In this document: positions 9,886 to 18,435 of the stretch, piece after piece
Numbering within the stretch: the first letter of the stretch is position 1
How the letters are laid out: each line of letters starts with the position of its first letter
NCBI RefSeq assembly: GCF_025061645.1
Contig: NZ_JANYMP010000023.1
Location: 1 to 64,000 of the forward strand
Direction: 5' to 3'
DNA: 64,000 nt
Source of the DNA: Umezawaea endophytica
Lineage (GTDB): Bacteria > Actinomycetota > Actinomycetes > Mycobacteriales > Pseudonocardiaceae
Program-made: the position numbers and the translations under genes
The notes under the pieces: generated by a model
What the model was told of the DNA's origin: nothing
Database searches by the model: none
What the model saw: the letters and a program-made list of their open reading frames with translations, nothing else

Positions 9886-10287
9886 TCAGACGGGCTGCGA
9901 GACGTGCTCGCGGACCCAGTCGACGATCTCCGTCGTCGTCGCGCCGGGGGTGAAGATCTTGGCGACACCCATCTCGGTGAGCACCGGCAGGTCCTCCTCC
10001 GGGACGATCCCGCCGCCGAAGACGACCACGTCCTCGGCGCCCTTCTCCTTGAGCAGCTCGATGACCCGCGCGAACAGGGTCATGTGCGCCCCGGAGAGCA
10101 CGGACAGGCCGACGGCGTCGGCGTCCTCCTGGAGAGCGGTCTCCACCACCTGTTCGGGTGTTTGGTGGAGTCCGGTGTAGACGACCTCCATGCCCGCGTC
10201 GCGCAGCGCGCGCGCCACGACCTTGGCACCGCGGTCGTGGCCGTCCAGTCCTGGTTTGGCCACCACCACGCGGATCCGACCACTCAT
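9886..10287 (-). CDS. Stand-alone cobalamin-binding (mutase small-subunit-like) protein
   Basis: 133 residues forming just the B12-binding module of acyl-CoA mutases: [33 protein letters not shown] carries the DxHxxG cobalamin ligand motif, followed by LSVLSGAHM and [14 protein letters not shown], all standard for this fold. Such proteins pair with a separate large subunit, either methylmalonyl-CoA or isobutyryl-CoA mutase; none is in the window. Neighbouring sucCD may be meaningful, since methylmalonyl-CoA mutase makes succinyl-CoA. ATG start at 10287. The gene lies about 300 bases upstream of sucC on the same strand. Confidence 0.9.
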   Translation of the reverse strand: MSGRIRVVVAKPGLDGHDRGAKVVARALRDAGMEVVYTGLHQTPEQVVETALQEDADAVGLSVLSGAHMTLFARVIELLKEKGAEDVVVFGGGIVPEEDLPVLTEMGVAKIFTPGATTTEIVDWVREHVSQPV

Positions 10288-10345
10288 GGCTGTCTCCCGT
10301 TCGTCGTCGCGGGGATCGCCCGCGTCCGCAGAGTAGGCCGGCGGT

Positions 10346-12013
10346 TCAGCGGCGGGAAGCCGACAGGGCCGCGCCCGCGAGCAGCGCCACCACGGAGGCG
10401 ACCGCGAGCCACAGTCCGGGGCCCGGTGCCGCGTCCTCGACGCGCGCCGACGTGAGCGGGTACTCCAGCGCCCGCACGGCCGTCACCAGCGCGGCGCCGA
10501 GCAGCAGCGCCGCCGCGTGGGACGAGCGTGACACCAGCGCGAGCCCGGCGGCGGCCACGACGGCCAGCAGCCCGGCCAGCAGGCCCCACGAGCCGACGCG
10601 GAAGTCCAGCAGGCCGACCGGGTGGAAGTCCGGGCCGGTCAGGACCGGGAGGGCGAACGCGCCGAGCGCCAGCAGGCCGCCGATCAGGGTGACCGCGACC
10701 GTGGGCAGCGGCGTCTGCGCCTTGTGCGGCTCCGCCTCCTCCCGTTCGAGTGCGCCCGCCAGCGCCGCGGTGATCGCGGCGGCGACGGCCAGGACGACGG
10801 CCAGGACGGTGAACCAGATGCCGTTGCCGGGTTTGACCGACCCGATCTGGGTGGCGGCGAAGACGGAGTCCAGCGCGCTGCCCGCGGCCAGCGGGAGCGC
10901 GGCCAGCGCGACGGTGAACGCGGGACGGGCCCGGCCCGCGACCACGGCGGCGGAGAGGACCGCCACGGCGACCAGCGCGGGCCAGAGGAGGCGTTCGGCG
11001 TAGCCGACCGGGAGCGGCAGGCCGTCCGGGACTTCGAGCTGGGGGCTGAGCGCGCCGCCCAGCGCCGCCGCGGCGGCCAGGAGGCCCAGGACGCCCGCGA
11101 TGAGGTGCAGGCGGCGCAGGCCGGGGAGTTCCACGGCCTTCTGCTCGGTGGGGGCCTGGCTCCGGCCGAGAACGCCTGCCAGGACGGCGTGGGCCACCGC
11201 GGCCAGCAGCACGAGCACCGAGCCGACGGAAACGCCCAGGTCCTCCGCCACCAGACCCGCGACCAGCGGGGGCAGGGCCAGAGCCGCGAGAGCCGCCGCG
11301 ACCGCCAGTAGCCCGCCGCGGCGGTTCTCCGGGTCGGGGTTGCTGGCGGCGAGCACGCCCGCCGCGGGCGCCGCGGCGGCCAGGAGGAGACCGCCGACCA
11401 TGGCCAGCGCGGGCGCGTCGAACGGCCCGCCGGTGGGGACCAGCGGGTCCGTGGAGGTGATCGGGGCCATGAACAGGCCGACCGCGGCCAGCGCTCCCGC
11501 CGTGACCACCAGGCCGAGGAACCTGCGGGTGCTCGCCTGGTCGGCCTCGCCGTCGTCCGACGGGGTGGTCGCCGCCGCGATGCCCGCCGCCAGGACCAGC
11601 AGGTGGCCCGCCACCAGCAGCCAGAGGCCGGTGCCGGGGGTCAGCGGCGTGAGGCTCGTGGGGCGGAACAGCTCCGGGCGGGTGGTGTACGTGGTGTCGA
11701 CGGTGATCTGGAGGTCGACGAGCAGGCGGCCGGGGGCGAAGAACGCCGTGACGGCCAGTACCCCCGCCGCCACGGTCGGGTGAGCGCGCAGGAACGTCGC
11801 CGCCAGTGCCACCGGGAGGAGCGCCAGGAGAAGGAGGAGCGGCCACGCGGTGTACGCGGGCGCGATGTCCTCGCCAACCACGCCCGCGAGGGGGGCGGCG
11901 GCCGAGAGGAGCGCCCCCGCGACGGCCAGCCCGAAGGCCACTCGGAGCCGGACGGAGGCCGGGAACGCCGGATCAGCGCCGGCCACGACGGTGTCACGGG
12001 TGGTTCGGGTCAT
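10346..12013 (-). CDS. Polytopic membrane protein of unknown function
   Basis: 555 residues from ATG 12013. That start was chosen because TAGCGT (12026-12021) lies seven bases upstream, the layout of a leaderless transcript. The frame extends 14 codons further without a ribosome site. Some fourteen hydrophobic segments run through almost the whole protein (for example [61 protein letters not shown]), separated by short acidic or Pro-rich loops. No transporter or enzyme motif was recognised. The repeated segment style suggests an internal duplication. Divergent from the lipase gene. Confidence 0.75.
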   Translation of the reverse strand: MTRTTRDTVVAGADPAFPASVRLRVAFGLAVAGALLSAAAPLAGVVGEDIAPAYTAWPLLLLLALLPVALAATFLRAHPTVAAGVLAVTAFFAPGRLLVDLQITVDTTYTTRPELFRPTSLTPLTPGTGLWLLVAGHLLVLAAGIAAATTPSDDGEADQASTRRFLGLVVTAGALAAVGLFMAPITSTDPLVPTGGPFDAPALAMVGGLLLAAAAPAAGVLAASNPDPENRRGGLLAVAAALAALALPPLVAGLVAEDLGVSVGSVLVLLAAVAHAVLAGVLGRSQAPTEQKAVELPGLRRLHLIAGVLGLLAAAAALGGALSPQLEVPDGLPLPVGYAERLLWPALVAVAVLSAAVVAGRARPAFTVALAALPLAAGSALDSVFAATQIGSVKPGNGIWFTVLAVVLAVAAAITAALAGALEREEAEPHKAQTPLPTVAVTLIGGLLALGAFALPVLTGPDFHPVGLLDFRVGSWGLLAGLLAVVAAAGLALVSRSSHAAALLLGAALVTAVRALEYPLTSARVEDAAPGPGLWLAVASVVALLAGAALSASRR

Positions 12014-12026
12014 CGGCTCGACGCTA

Positions 12027-12420
12027 GCAAGTCCGGGGAACGGGCGTGCGGGCACGTGCGGTGCGCGGAGGGCGGCTGGGCTGAATGGAGGAAAGGCGGG
12101 AAGAACGGCCGAGGGGAATGTCGCGGGTCAGGCGCGGGCTGGTTGGGACGGCGTGCCGTAGTCGTCCCGGAGATACGGCGGGTCGGCTTTCGGAATGGAT
12201 TTGGTGGGCGAGCTGGACTCGTTCGTGATTCTCGTTCCGGTTGTCGTGGCGAACCGGGCGGCGCGGTGGGCCGTTCGGACGAGTACGCGCATTCGTGACG
12301 GTGCTGATCGCGTGACGGGGCTTCTTCGTGGACGTCCCGGCTCCCGCGTTGCCGGTTTTCGTGTCCGCTCGACCTTGGAATGACCGAAGTGGGCGCTCGT
12401 TCTCCGTCAGGGGGATGACC
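12027..12420. other. Intergenic region without a convincing gene
   Basis: About 390 bases between two divergent, apparently leaderless genes. Short open frames exist on both strands (for example plus 12195-12383), but their third codon positions are not strongly G/C, unlike the real genes here. No tRNA, riboswitch or repeat was seen. It should hold the promoters of both neighbours. Confidence 0.6.
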
Positions 12421-12433
12421 TACCTTCACCCTT

Positions 12434-13414
12434 ATGGGGAATCTCGGGCTGCGGCGGCTGACGGATGAGCTGTTGCGCCGCGCCGATTCCGGGGCGCACG
12501 CGGTTCGAGAGGTGTCCGAGCAGACCGTCAGCGCGCTGAAGGCCGTCGCCACCGTCGGCGGTCTGCGCGGTGTCGCGGTGGAAACCGCCTGGTTGGCGGC
12601 GCACGCGGTGCTCTACCCGTGGGGAGCCGTCGCGCAGCAGTTCCGGCCCGAGGGGCACCTGCGGCACTACCGGACCGATCTCCTGCCGCCCCGGCAGCGC
12701 GGCTTGGTGGTTTCGGCCATGGACGCGGCGGGCACCCCCATCGTGCTGGTCCACGGTATCGGGGACAACAGGTCCGCCTTCGCAGTGCTGTCGGGGGCTC
12801 TGCGGAGGCGCGGCTTCGGGGTCGTGCACGCGGTGAACTACAGCGTGCTGACGGCGTTGACCGGCGACGTCCGCCGGTCCGCCGCGCTGCTGGGCGCTCA
12901 CATCGAGCGGATCTGCGAGCAGACCGGGTCCGACCAGGTGCACGTCGTCGGGCACTCGCTCGGCGGACTGATCGCGCGGTACTACGTGCAGCGGCTGCAC
13001 GGGGACGCGCGGGTGCGCACGCTGGTCACGTTGGGCACGCCCCACGGCGGCACGCTGGCCGCCTACCTCCTGCCCACCCCTCTCACCCGGCAACTGCGGC
13101 CGGGGTCGGACCTGCTGACCGAGCTGGCCGAGCAGGGCAAGACCTGCCGCACCCGGTTCGTGGTCGTGTGGAGCGAGATGGACCAGGTGATCCTGCCCCA
13201 GCGAAATGCCCGGATCACCCACCCGGGGTTGCTCGTCGAGGAGCACCAGATACGTGATTCAGGTCACCTGTCACTCCCTGTTGACCCACGCACTCTGCAC
13301 ACGGTTGTCACGGCAATCACTCGATCGGATGACAGCCCTCCTCGACGCATCACGCCTGGACGCGCCGGGTTTGCCGACGCGGGCATGACGGAGCGTCACG
13401 ACTCATGCTCCTAG
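12434..13414 (+). CDS. Triacylglycerol lipase-like alpha/beta hydrolase
   Basis: 326 residues. An alpha/beta-hydrolase core with oxyanion segment PIVLVHGIGDNRSAF (from residue 102), nucleophile elbow GHSLGG (Ser175), LVTLGTPHGGT, a catalytic Asp in WSEMDQVI (Asp250) and His in DSGHLSLP (His278). This set is typical of the LipA/EstA group of secreted or membrane-associated bacterial lipases. No clear signal peptide is present; a hydrophobic stretch at residues 48-65 could be a membrane contact. The start ATG lies seven bases after TACCTT (12421-12426), so the mRNA is probably leaderless. The C-terminal 30 residues are polar and poorly conserved in appearance. Substrate unknown. Confidence 0.88.
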   Translation: MGNLGLRRLTDELLRRADSGAHAVREVSEQTVSALKAVATVGGLRGVAVETAWLAAHAVLYPWGAVAQQFRPEGHLRHYRTDLLPPRQRGLVVSAMDAAGTPIVLVHGIGDNRSAFAVLSGALRRRGFGVVHAVNYSVLTALTGDVRRSAALLGAHIERICEQTGSDQVHVVGHSLGGLIARYYVQRLHGDARVRTLVTLGTPHGGTLAAYLLPTPLTRQLRPGSDLLTELAEQGKTCRTRFVVVWSEMDQVILPQRNARITHPGLLVEEHQIRDSGHLSLPVDPRTLHTVVTAITRSDDSPPRRITPGRAGFADAGMTERHDSCS

Positions 13415-13607
13415 CCTTCACGCGAACCGCTATTCGGTAGACATCGACAGCGGGGATTGCCGACGGGACGCCCGTCCCGTTATGTTCCCCCGGTCCGTTG
13501 TCACGGTCTGGTCACATGCAAGGACACAGAGTCGGAACCCCCGACCGGCTCTCCGGGATCCCCCGCCCGGGTCCGACTGGACTCCCCGGAACACGGAAGG
13601 CCCGGCT

Positions 13608-14399
13608 TTGTCTCAACACCGCTCCTCCGGCGGCCAAGCAGGTACCGATGTGCTCGACGAGGCTGTTTCCCGTGCCTCGACCCGAGTGGTGAGCACTCAC
13701 CGCCTGCCGCCGCCACCCTCCGCCCTTCGCGGGCGGATCGTCGTCGCCGCTGTCGCCGTCGGTGCTTTCGCCGCGGCTGGCGCGGGTCAGACACTGCAAG
13801 CTGTGGGCGCGAGTTCCTCCGACGAGGTGACGCCGCTGGCCAGCGCCAGTGACGGCGCGGCCGCGTTCGGCGTCGGTGGCACAGCCCCCGCCGCCGCCCC
13901 GCAGGTGCTGCCCGTCGCGAAGCTCGTCGACCCATCCGCCGAGGCCAGCAAGCTCGCCAAGAGCCAGCGGATCACGGAGAAGCGCGAAGCCGACGAGATC
14001 GAGGCCAAGCGACCCAAGGTCGTCCGCCCCGCACCCGGCATCTTCACCTCCGGCTACGGCGGCCGGTGGGGCGAGATGCACTACGGCATCGACATCGCGG
14101 GCCCGATCGGCGACCCGATCTACTCCGTCGCCGATGGTGTCGTGATCGAGGCCGGTCCGGCAAGCGGATTTGGCCTCTGGGTCCGGATCGAGCACTCCGA
14201 CGGCACCGTCACGGTGTACGGCCACATGAACAGCTTCTCGGTGCAGAAGGGCCAGAAGGTCCGCGCGGGCGAGCAGATCGCCGAGGTCGGCAACCGCGGC
14301 TTCTCCACCGGCCCCCACCTCCACTTCGAGGTGTGGAACGCGGGTGGCATGAAGATCAACCCGCTGCCCTGGCTGAACGAGCGCGGCGTCACCCTCTAG
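13608..14399 (+). CDS. M23-family zinc metallopeptidase (cell-wall hydrolase)
   Basis: 263 residues from a TTG with GGAAGG seven bases before it; the frame is open 42 codons further upstream but without a site. A membrane-spanning or signal segment is at about residues 42-65 (GRIVVAAVAVGAFAAAGA). A Lys/Glu-rich linker precedes the C-terminal LytM domain: MHYGIDIAGPIGDPI and GPHLHFEVW contain the zinc-binding HxxxD and HxH motifs, with VYGHMNSF between. It should cleave peptidoglycan cross-bridges outside the cytoplasm or regulate an amidase. The position before pcrA matches Rv0950c. The 190-base leader has several GC hairpins but no riboswitch that I recognise. Confidence 0.9.
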   Translation: MSQHRSSGGQAGTDVLDEAVSRASTRVVSTHRLPPPPSALRGRIVVAAVAVGAFAAAGAGQTLQAVGASSSDEVTPLASASDGAAAFGVGGTAPAAAPQVLPVAKLVDPSAEASKLAKSQRITEKREADEIEAKRPKVVRPAPGIFTSGYGGRWGEMHYGIDIAGPIGDPIYSVADGVVIEAGPASGFGLWVRIEHSDGTVTVYGHMNSFSVQKGQKVRAGEQIAEVGNRGFSTGPHLHFEVWNAGGMKINPLPWLNERGVTL

Positions 14400-14439
14400 C
14401 GGGCCCGCTCCGCCGTGCGCCACGCGCGGCGGAGCTTGA

Positions 14440-14724
14440 TCAGGCGCGGAACCGGCGGCGCTCCCACGGGAGCCGGTGCACGAAGTAGCCGCACGCCACC
14501 CGCCAGACCGAACACAGGCGACGGCCCCTGGCGCACGCCTTGCAGCCGTTGGTGAGGTCGTGCAGCGCGAGGAGGGCCCGCCAGGCGGCGGCCAGCCTGC
14601 GGGCCTCGAAGGCGGTAGTCCGCGACTCCTCCAGCGCCGCCAGGCGGTCAACGGCGTCGAGATAACCGACCACACGCTCGTGAAGCAACCGAGCCAAGAC
14701 CTCGTCCACACCGAGCACCCCCAC
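14440..14724 (-). CDS. Small Cys-containing hypothetical protein
   Basis: About 94 residues if started at GTG 14724; GTGs at 14718 and 14709 are equally possible. The sequence is helical and Leu/Arg-rich (LARLLHERVVGYLDAVDRLAALEESR). Near the C terminus is a cluster of four Cys, GCKACARGRRLCSVWRVACGY, which might bind zinc. No family recognised. It faces the M23 peptidase gene, ending 40 bases from it. Confidence 0.5.
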   Translation of the reverse strand: MGVLGVDEVLARLLHERVVGYLDAVDRLAALEESRTTAFEARRLAAAWRALLALHDLTNGCKACARGRRLCSVWRVACGYFVHRLPWERRRFRA

Positions 14725-14816
14725 TTCCGAGCCCGTGCGGCTCGTGATCGCGTAGGGGCCAGGTAAGCAGGCAGCACCGACAATTTTTGGTCGGATGGGC
14801 TTCGACCTGCGGAAAA

Positions 14817-14842
14817 GGCCGGGTCGCTGACGCGACCCGGCC
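14817..14842. terminator. Perfect 11-bp hairpin
   Basis: GGCCGGGTCGC and its exact complement flank a TGAC loop. It lies upstream of the small Cys protein, in the gap before the pcrA terminator. It may end a short unannotated transcript or act in both directions. Confidence 0.55.
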
Positions 14843-15300
14843 GGTCCCCCGGTTGTACCTCTCCCCCTTGCGACGAGCACGCCGCCCCCGAGCGGAGTGC
14901 TCTGATCCCCTCCGCCGGTCGCGGGTTCCCCCTGGTCCCCCACCCCGAAATGGGGGTCCAGACCGCTTCCGACAACCACTAAGACGCGTGGCGGTTGGGG
15001 AGGTTGCACACGGGTTGAGGAGTTTTTTCACGGCATTTGGAATGGGGGCGGGCGCGGAGGGCGGCGGGCAGATAAATGGAACTGGCGAGCGCCGGAAATA
15101 GAGGGCCCAATGGTCGTGAGGGCTTCCCGACGCACCGATGAATCGGGTCGAGCGGGCGCGTGCCACCGCACCGCCGCGTGGTGGCCTCAGGGCGCTGTGG
15201 AGCGGCTGGGGAGTCCTGGATGGACGGCGGGTGCCCCCGACGGCGTGGACGGCCTTCTCCTGCCTCGTGGCGGCTGGTCGTCGGTTCGTTGTGCCACAAC
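14843..15300. other. Gene-poor intergenic stretch
   Basis: About 460 bases with no convincing coding frame. Contains a CCCCCA/TGGGGG mini-hairpin near 14940-14955 and a few A/T runs (near 15026 and 15072) unusual for the region. A small RNA is possible but nothing here identifies one. Confidence 0.4.
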
Positions 15301-15339
15301 GCCGAACGCCGCCTGCCCTGGTGGGCGGCGGCGTTCGGC
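15301..15339 (-). terminator. Terminator after pcrA
   Basis: GCCGAACGCCGCC (15301-15313) pairs perfectly with 15327-15339, a 13-bp stem and 13-base loop, starting 18 bases past the pcrA stop. Confidence 0.75.
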
Positions 15340-15356
15340 GTGGGTGGTTCGTGCTG

Positions 15357-17732
15357 TCAGAGCTTGGTGATGGGGACTCCGCCGATGAGCATGAGGCGGA
15401 CCGTGCCCGCGCCGCCGAAGTCGATGGTGGCCGTCGCGCGGGGGCCGGAGCCGTCCACGGCGATGACGCGGCCGAGGCCGTACTTGTCGTGGGTGACGCG
15501 GTCGCCGACGTCCAGGGTGATCGCGGGGGCCTCGTTCCAGCCCTTGAACTGCGAGGTGCGCATGCCCCTGGCCGCCAGGCCCGCCTGGGCGGAGTCGCCG
15601 CCACCCCTGCGCCAAGTGGTGGCCGCGGCCGGGCTGGAGCGCTCCGGTTCGACCCGGCGCCAGTCCATCAGGTCCGCGGGGATCTCGTCGAGGAAGCGGG
15701 ACGCCGGGTTGGCGCTCGGCTGGCCCCACGCCGAGCGGACCAGTGCGCGGGAGAGGTAGAGGCGCTGCTGGGCGCGGGTGATGCCGACGTAGGCGAGGCG
15801 GCGTTCCTCCGCGAGTTCCTGCGGGTCACCCAGCGCCCGCATGTGCGGGAAGATGCCGTCCTCCCACCCGGTGCTGAAGACGACCGGGTACTCCAGGCCC
15901 TTCGCGGTGTGGAGGGTCATCAGGGTGACCATGCCGTCGGAGTCCGCGTCCGGGATGGAATCCGCGTCCGCCACCAGGGAAACGCGTTCCAGGAACGCGG
16001 CCAGCGAGCTCTCGGTCGGCAGGCCCTCGTCCTCCGCGGGGATGTCGACGACCTCGATGGCCTCGGCGTCCGAGGAGACCGGCGCCGACGCGGTCAGGTC
16101 GCCGAACTCGCGGGCGACGGTGACCAGCTCGTTGAGGTTCTCCACGCGGGTGTGGTCCTGCGGGTCCTCGCTCGCCTCGAGTTCCGCGCGGTAGGCCGTC
16201 TTCTCCAGCACCGCTTCGAGGATGTCCGCGACGTCGTCGCCGCGCTCCACCAGCTTGCCCAGCTCGTCCATCAGGTCGATGAACCCGCCGATGGACCGCT
16301 GCGACCGCGGGTTGAGGAACGCGACCTTGCCCGCCACGGCGTCGCGCAGCGCCGCGTGGAAGCTCATCCGGTACTTCTCGGCGTGGTTCGAGACGCACAC
16401 CTCGGCGCGGTCGCCGATGCCGCGCTTGGGGACGTTCATGATGCGGCGCATGGAAACCGTGTCGTCCGGGTTCGCCAGCGCGCGCAGGTACGCGAGCGCG
16501 TCGCGGACCTCGCGGCGCTCGTAGAAGCGGACGCCGCCGACGACCCGGTACGGCAGGCCGAGGCGGATGAAGATCTCCTCGAACACGCGCGACTGGTTGT
16601 TGGTGCGGTAGAAGACGGCGATCTCGCCGTTCGTGGCGTCGCCGCCGTCGACCAGCTTGTCGATCTCGCCCGCGACGAACGCCGCTTCGTCGTGCTCGTT
16701 GTCGGCGACGTAGCCGACGATCTTCTCGCCCTCGCCGAGATCGCTCCACAGGCGCTTGTCGCGGCGGTCCGGGTTGCGGGAGATGACGGCGTTCGCGGCC
16801 GTCAGGATGTTCTGCGTGGACCGGTAGTTCTGCTCCAGCAGGATGGTCGTCGCCTGCGGGTAGTCGCGCTCGAACTCCACGATGTTGCGGATCGTCGCGC
16901 CGCGGAAGGCGTAGATCGACTGGTCCGCGTCGCCCACGACGCACAGCTCGCCGGGCGGGACGTCGTCCGCGCCGGTGCCGACGAACTCGCGCACCAGCGT
17001 GTACTGCGCGTGGTTCGTGTCCTGGTACTCGTCGACGAGGACGTGCCGGAAGCGCCTGCGGTAGTGCTCCGCGACGGCCGGGAAGTTCTGCAGCAGCTCG
17101 ACCGTGCGCATGATCAGGTCGTCGAAGTCCATCGAGTTCGACTCGCCGAGGCGCCGCTGGTACGACGTGTAGACCTCGGCGACCCGGCGCTCCAGGTCGT
17201 TCGCCGCCTGCGCGGCCGCGGTCTCCGCGTCGACCAGTTCGTTCTTCAGGTTGGAGATGTGGATCGCGAGCGTCCGCGCGGGGTAGCGCTTCGGGTCGAG
17301 GTCGAGATCCCTGGCCACCAACGTGATCAGCCTGCGCGAGTCGTCCGAGTCGTAGATCGAGAAGTTGGACGACATGCCGAGCGTCTTGGCTTCGCGGCGC
17401 AGCACCCGCACGCACATCGAGTGGAACGTCGACACCCACATCGACCGCGCGCGGGGACCGACGAGGTCGGCCACGCGCTCCTTCATCTCGGCCGCGGCCT
17501 TGTTGGTGAAGGTGATCGCCATGATCTCGCCGGGGTGCACCCGGCGTTCGGCGAGCAGGTAGGCGATGCGGCGGGCGAGGACCCGCGTTTTACCGGAGCC
17601 CGCTCCCGCCACGACCAACAAGGGCGAGCCGGTGTGCTCCACCGCCCGCCGCTGGGCGGGGTTCAGGTCGTCGAGCAACCTGGACGGCCGGGGGGACGGG
17701 GGACTCGCGGGCAAGTCGAACAAGGCGCTCAT
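15357..17732 (-). CDS. pcrA: ATP-dependent DNA helicase PcrA/UvrD1
   Basis: 791 residues, usual for actinobacterial UvrD1. SF1A helicase motifs in order: Q-motif DDLNPAQRRAVEH, Walker A AGAGSGKT (42-49), ITFTNKAAAEMKERV, VDEYQDTNHAQY (Walker B/motif II), VVGDADQSIYAFRGA (motif III), LEQNYRST (motif IV), LMTLHTAKGLEYPVVF (motif V) and EERRLAYVGITRAQQRLYL (motif VI). The last 55 residues (VGDRVTHDKYGLGRVIAV) are the tudor-like domain that contacts RNA polymerase. Role: nucleotide excision repair, replication-fork clearance and removal of stalled transcription complexes. Divergent from the chorismate mutase leader, the same arrangement as Rv0949/Rv0948c. Confidence 0.97.
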   Translation of the reverse strand: MSALFDLPASPPSPRPSRLLDDLNPAQRRAVEHTGSPLLVVAGAGSGKTRVLARRIAYLLAERRVHPGEIMAITFTNKAAAEMKERVADLVGPRARSMWVSTFHSMCVRVLRREAKTLGMSSNFSIYDSDDSRRLITLVARDLDLDPKRYPARTLAIHISNLKNELVDAETAAAQAANDLERRVAEVYTSYQRRLGESNSMDFDDLIMRTVELLQNFPAVAEHYRRRFRHVLVDEYQDTNHAQYTLVREFVGTGADDVPPGELCVVGDADQSIYAFRGATIRNIVEFERDYPQATTILLEQNYRSTQNILTAANAVISRNPDRRDKRLWSDLGEGEKIVGYVADNEHDEAAFVAGEIDKLVDGGDATNGEIAVFYRTNNQSRVFEEIFIRLGLPYRVVGGVRFYERREVRDALAYLRALANPDDTVSMRRIMNVPKRGIGDRAEVCVSNHAEKYRMSFHAALRDAVAGKVAFLNPRSQRSIGGFIDLMDELGKLVERGDDVADILEAVLEKTAYRAELEASEDPQDHTRVENLNELVTVAREFGDLTASAPVSSDAEAIEVVDIPAEDEGLPTESSLAAFLERVSLVADADSIPDADSDGMVTLMTLHTAKGLEYPVVFSTGWEDGIFPHMRALGDPQELAEERRLAYVGITRAQQRLYLSRALVRSAWGQPSANPASRFLDEIPADLMDWRRVEPERSSPAAATTWRRGGGDSAQAGLAARGMRTSQFKGWNEAPAITLDVGDRVTHDKYGLGRVIAVDGSGPRATATIDFGGAGTVRLMLIGGVPITKL

Positions 17733-17916
17733 CGTGTGGCCACGTTACCCGCCCCGTGCGGCGGTCGGTTCCGCTCACCGGGCAACGCGGTGGGCGGAAC
17801 CGGTTGCTCACAGCGGAAACGGTCCGGAAGACGATCACCGCGCGCTGGTGTGGCGGGACCGCCCACGCGTTGGGACGTGGTCGCACCGCGAGCGGGCGCT
17901 GTGGCACTATGTGGGT

Positions 17917-17979
17917 GTGCGTGCGACTCACTTCGAGTTTTTCTACGGGATCCGGACTCCGGCTCCCGTGGTCGCCTAG
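17917..17979 (+). CDS. Phe/Tyr-rich leader peptide of the chorismate mutase attenuator
   Basis: Short frame GTG...TAG of 20 codons (or 22 from the in-frame GTG at 17911) with the run THFEFFYGIRTP: three Phe and one Tyr codon within five consecutive positions, followed by two Pro. A CACTAT -10-like element at 17905-17910 would start transcription at or near the GTG, so the leader mRNA is probably leaderless. Position just upstream of a terminator hairpin and of the first enzyme committed to Phe and Tyr makes this a classic attenuator leader peptide. Confidence 0.75.
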   Translation: MRATHFEFFYGIRTPAPVVA

Positions 17980-18010
17980 CGCGCGAACAACCACTGAAGC
18001 CCCGGAGTCC
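17954..18010 (+). promoter_or_regulatory. Antiterminator pairing of the Phe/Tyr attenuator
   Basis: GGACTCCGG (17954-17962, inside the leader-peptide codons just after the Phe/Tyr run) is exactly complementary to CCGGAGTCC (18002-18010). The second strand overlaps the 5' arm of the terminator, so only one structure can form. A ribosome stalled at the Phe codons would leave 17954-17962 free; one that reaches the stop codon would cover it. Confidence 0.7.
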
Positions 18011-18026
18011 TCGGACATCCGGGGCT
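17998..18026 (+). terminator. Attenuator terminator hairpin
   Basis: AGCCCCGGA (17998-18006) pairs with TCCGGGGCT (18018-18026), a perfect 9-bp stem with an inner GTCC/GGAC extension, followed by TTCGTCG. It lies between the leader-peptide stop and the chorismate mutase ATG. Confidence 0.75.
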
Positions 18027-18075
18027 TTCGTCGCTTCGGGGGTCCGGGACTCAAGCAGAGTCGAGAGGTCACACC

Positions 18076-18360
18076 ATGAGCACCACCGAAACCCCCGCGG
18101 CCGCCGCTCCCGAGGCGGCACCGGACATCGACGAGTTGCGCCAGGAGATCGACTTCCTGGACCAGGAGCTGCTGCGGCTGGTGAAGAGGCGCGCCGAGGT
18201 CTCCAGGACCATCGGCGCGGCGCGGATGGCGGCGGGCGGGACGCGCATCGTGCACAACCGCGAGATCGACGTGCTGAACCGCTACAGGGAACTGGGTCCG
18301 GACGGCAAGGACCTCGCGATGATCCTGCTCAGGCTGGGCCGCGGGGCGATGGGGCGCTGA
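18076..18360 (+). CDS. AroQ-type chorismate mutase
   Basis: 94 residues: a Pro/Ala-rich start, then a three-helix AroQ domain, DIDELRQEIDFLDQELLRLVKRRAEVSRTIGAARMAAGG and HNREIDVLNRYRELG. The Arg/Lys (RRAEVS, KR) and Arg of NRYREL fit the active-site charges. It turns chorismate into prephenate, the branch to Phe and Tyr. The size and place beside pcrA match Rv0948c, whose activity in M. tuberculosis depends on the DAHP synthase partner; the same may hold here (inference). GAGAGG ribosome site nine bases before the ATG. Expression is probably controlled by the Phe/Tyr attenuator directly upstream. Confidence 0.95.
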   Translation: MSTTETPAAAAPEAAPDIDELRQEIDFLDQELLRLVKRRAEVSRTIGAARMAAGGTRIVHNREIDVLNRYRELGPDGKDLAMILLRLGRGAMGR

Positions 18361-18385
18361 GGACCGCGCCGGGGCGGGTCGGGCC

Positions 18386-18408
18386 TGCGGGGTCGTTCGA
18401 GCCCCGCA
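18386..18408. terminator. Hairpin between convergent genes
   Basis: TGCGGGG (18386-18392) pairs with CCCCGCA (18402-18408) across a 9-base loop, between the chorismate mutase and deacetylase stops. Confidence 0.5.
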
Positions 18409-18435
18409 CGGCCGCGGCCCCGCCGGGAGCACCGG

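Noticed and set aside
12195-12383. 62-codon plus-strand frame between the divergent membrane protein and lipase genes
   Set aside because: Third codon positions include many T and A, unlike true genes here; no ribosome site or -10 spacing; no recognisable fold.
13415-13607. Possible c-di-AMP (ydaO-type) riboswitch before the M23 peptidase
   Set aside because: Such switches occur upstream of actinobacterial cell-wall hydrolases, but the conserved GGGGTGAA-type and AGCTAACC-type segments are absent; only generic GC hairpins are seen.
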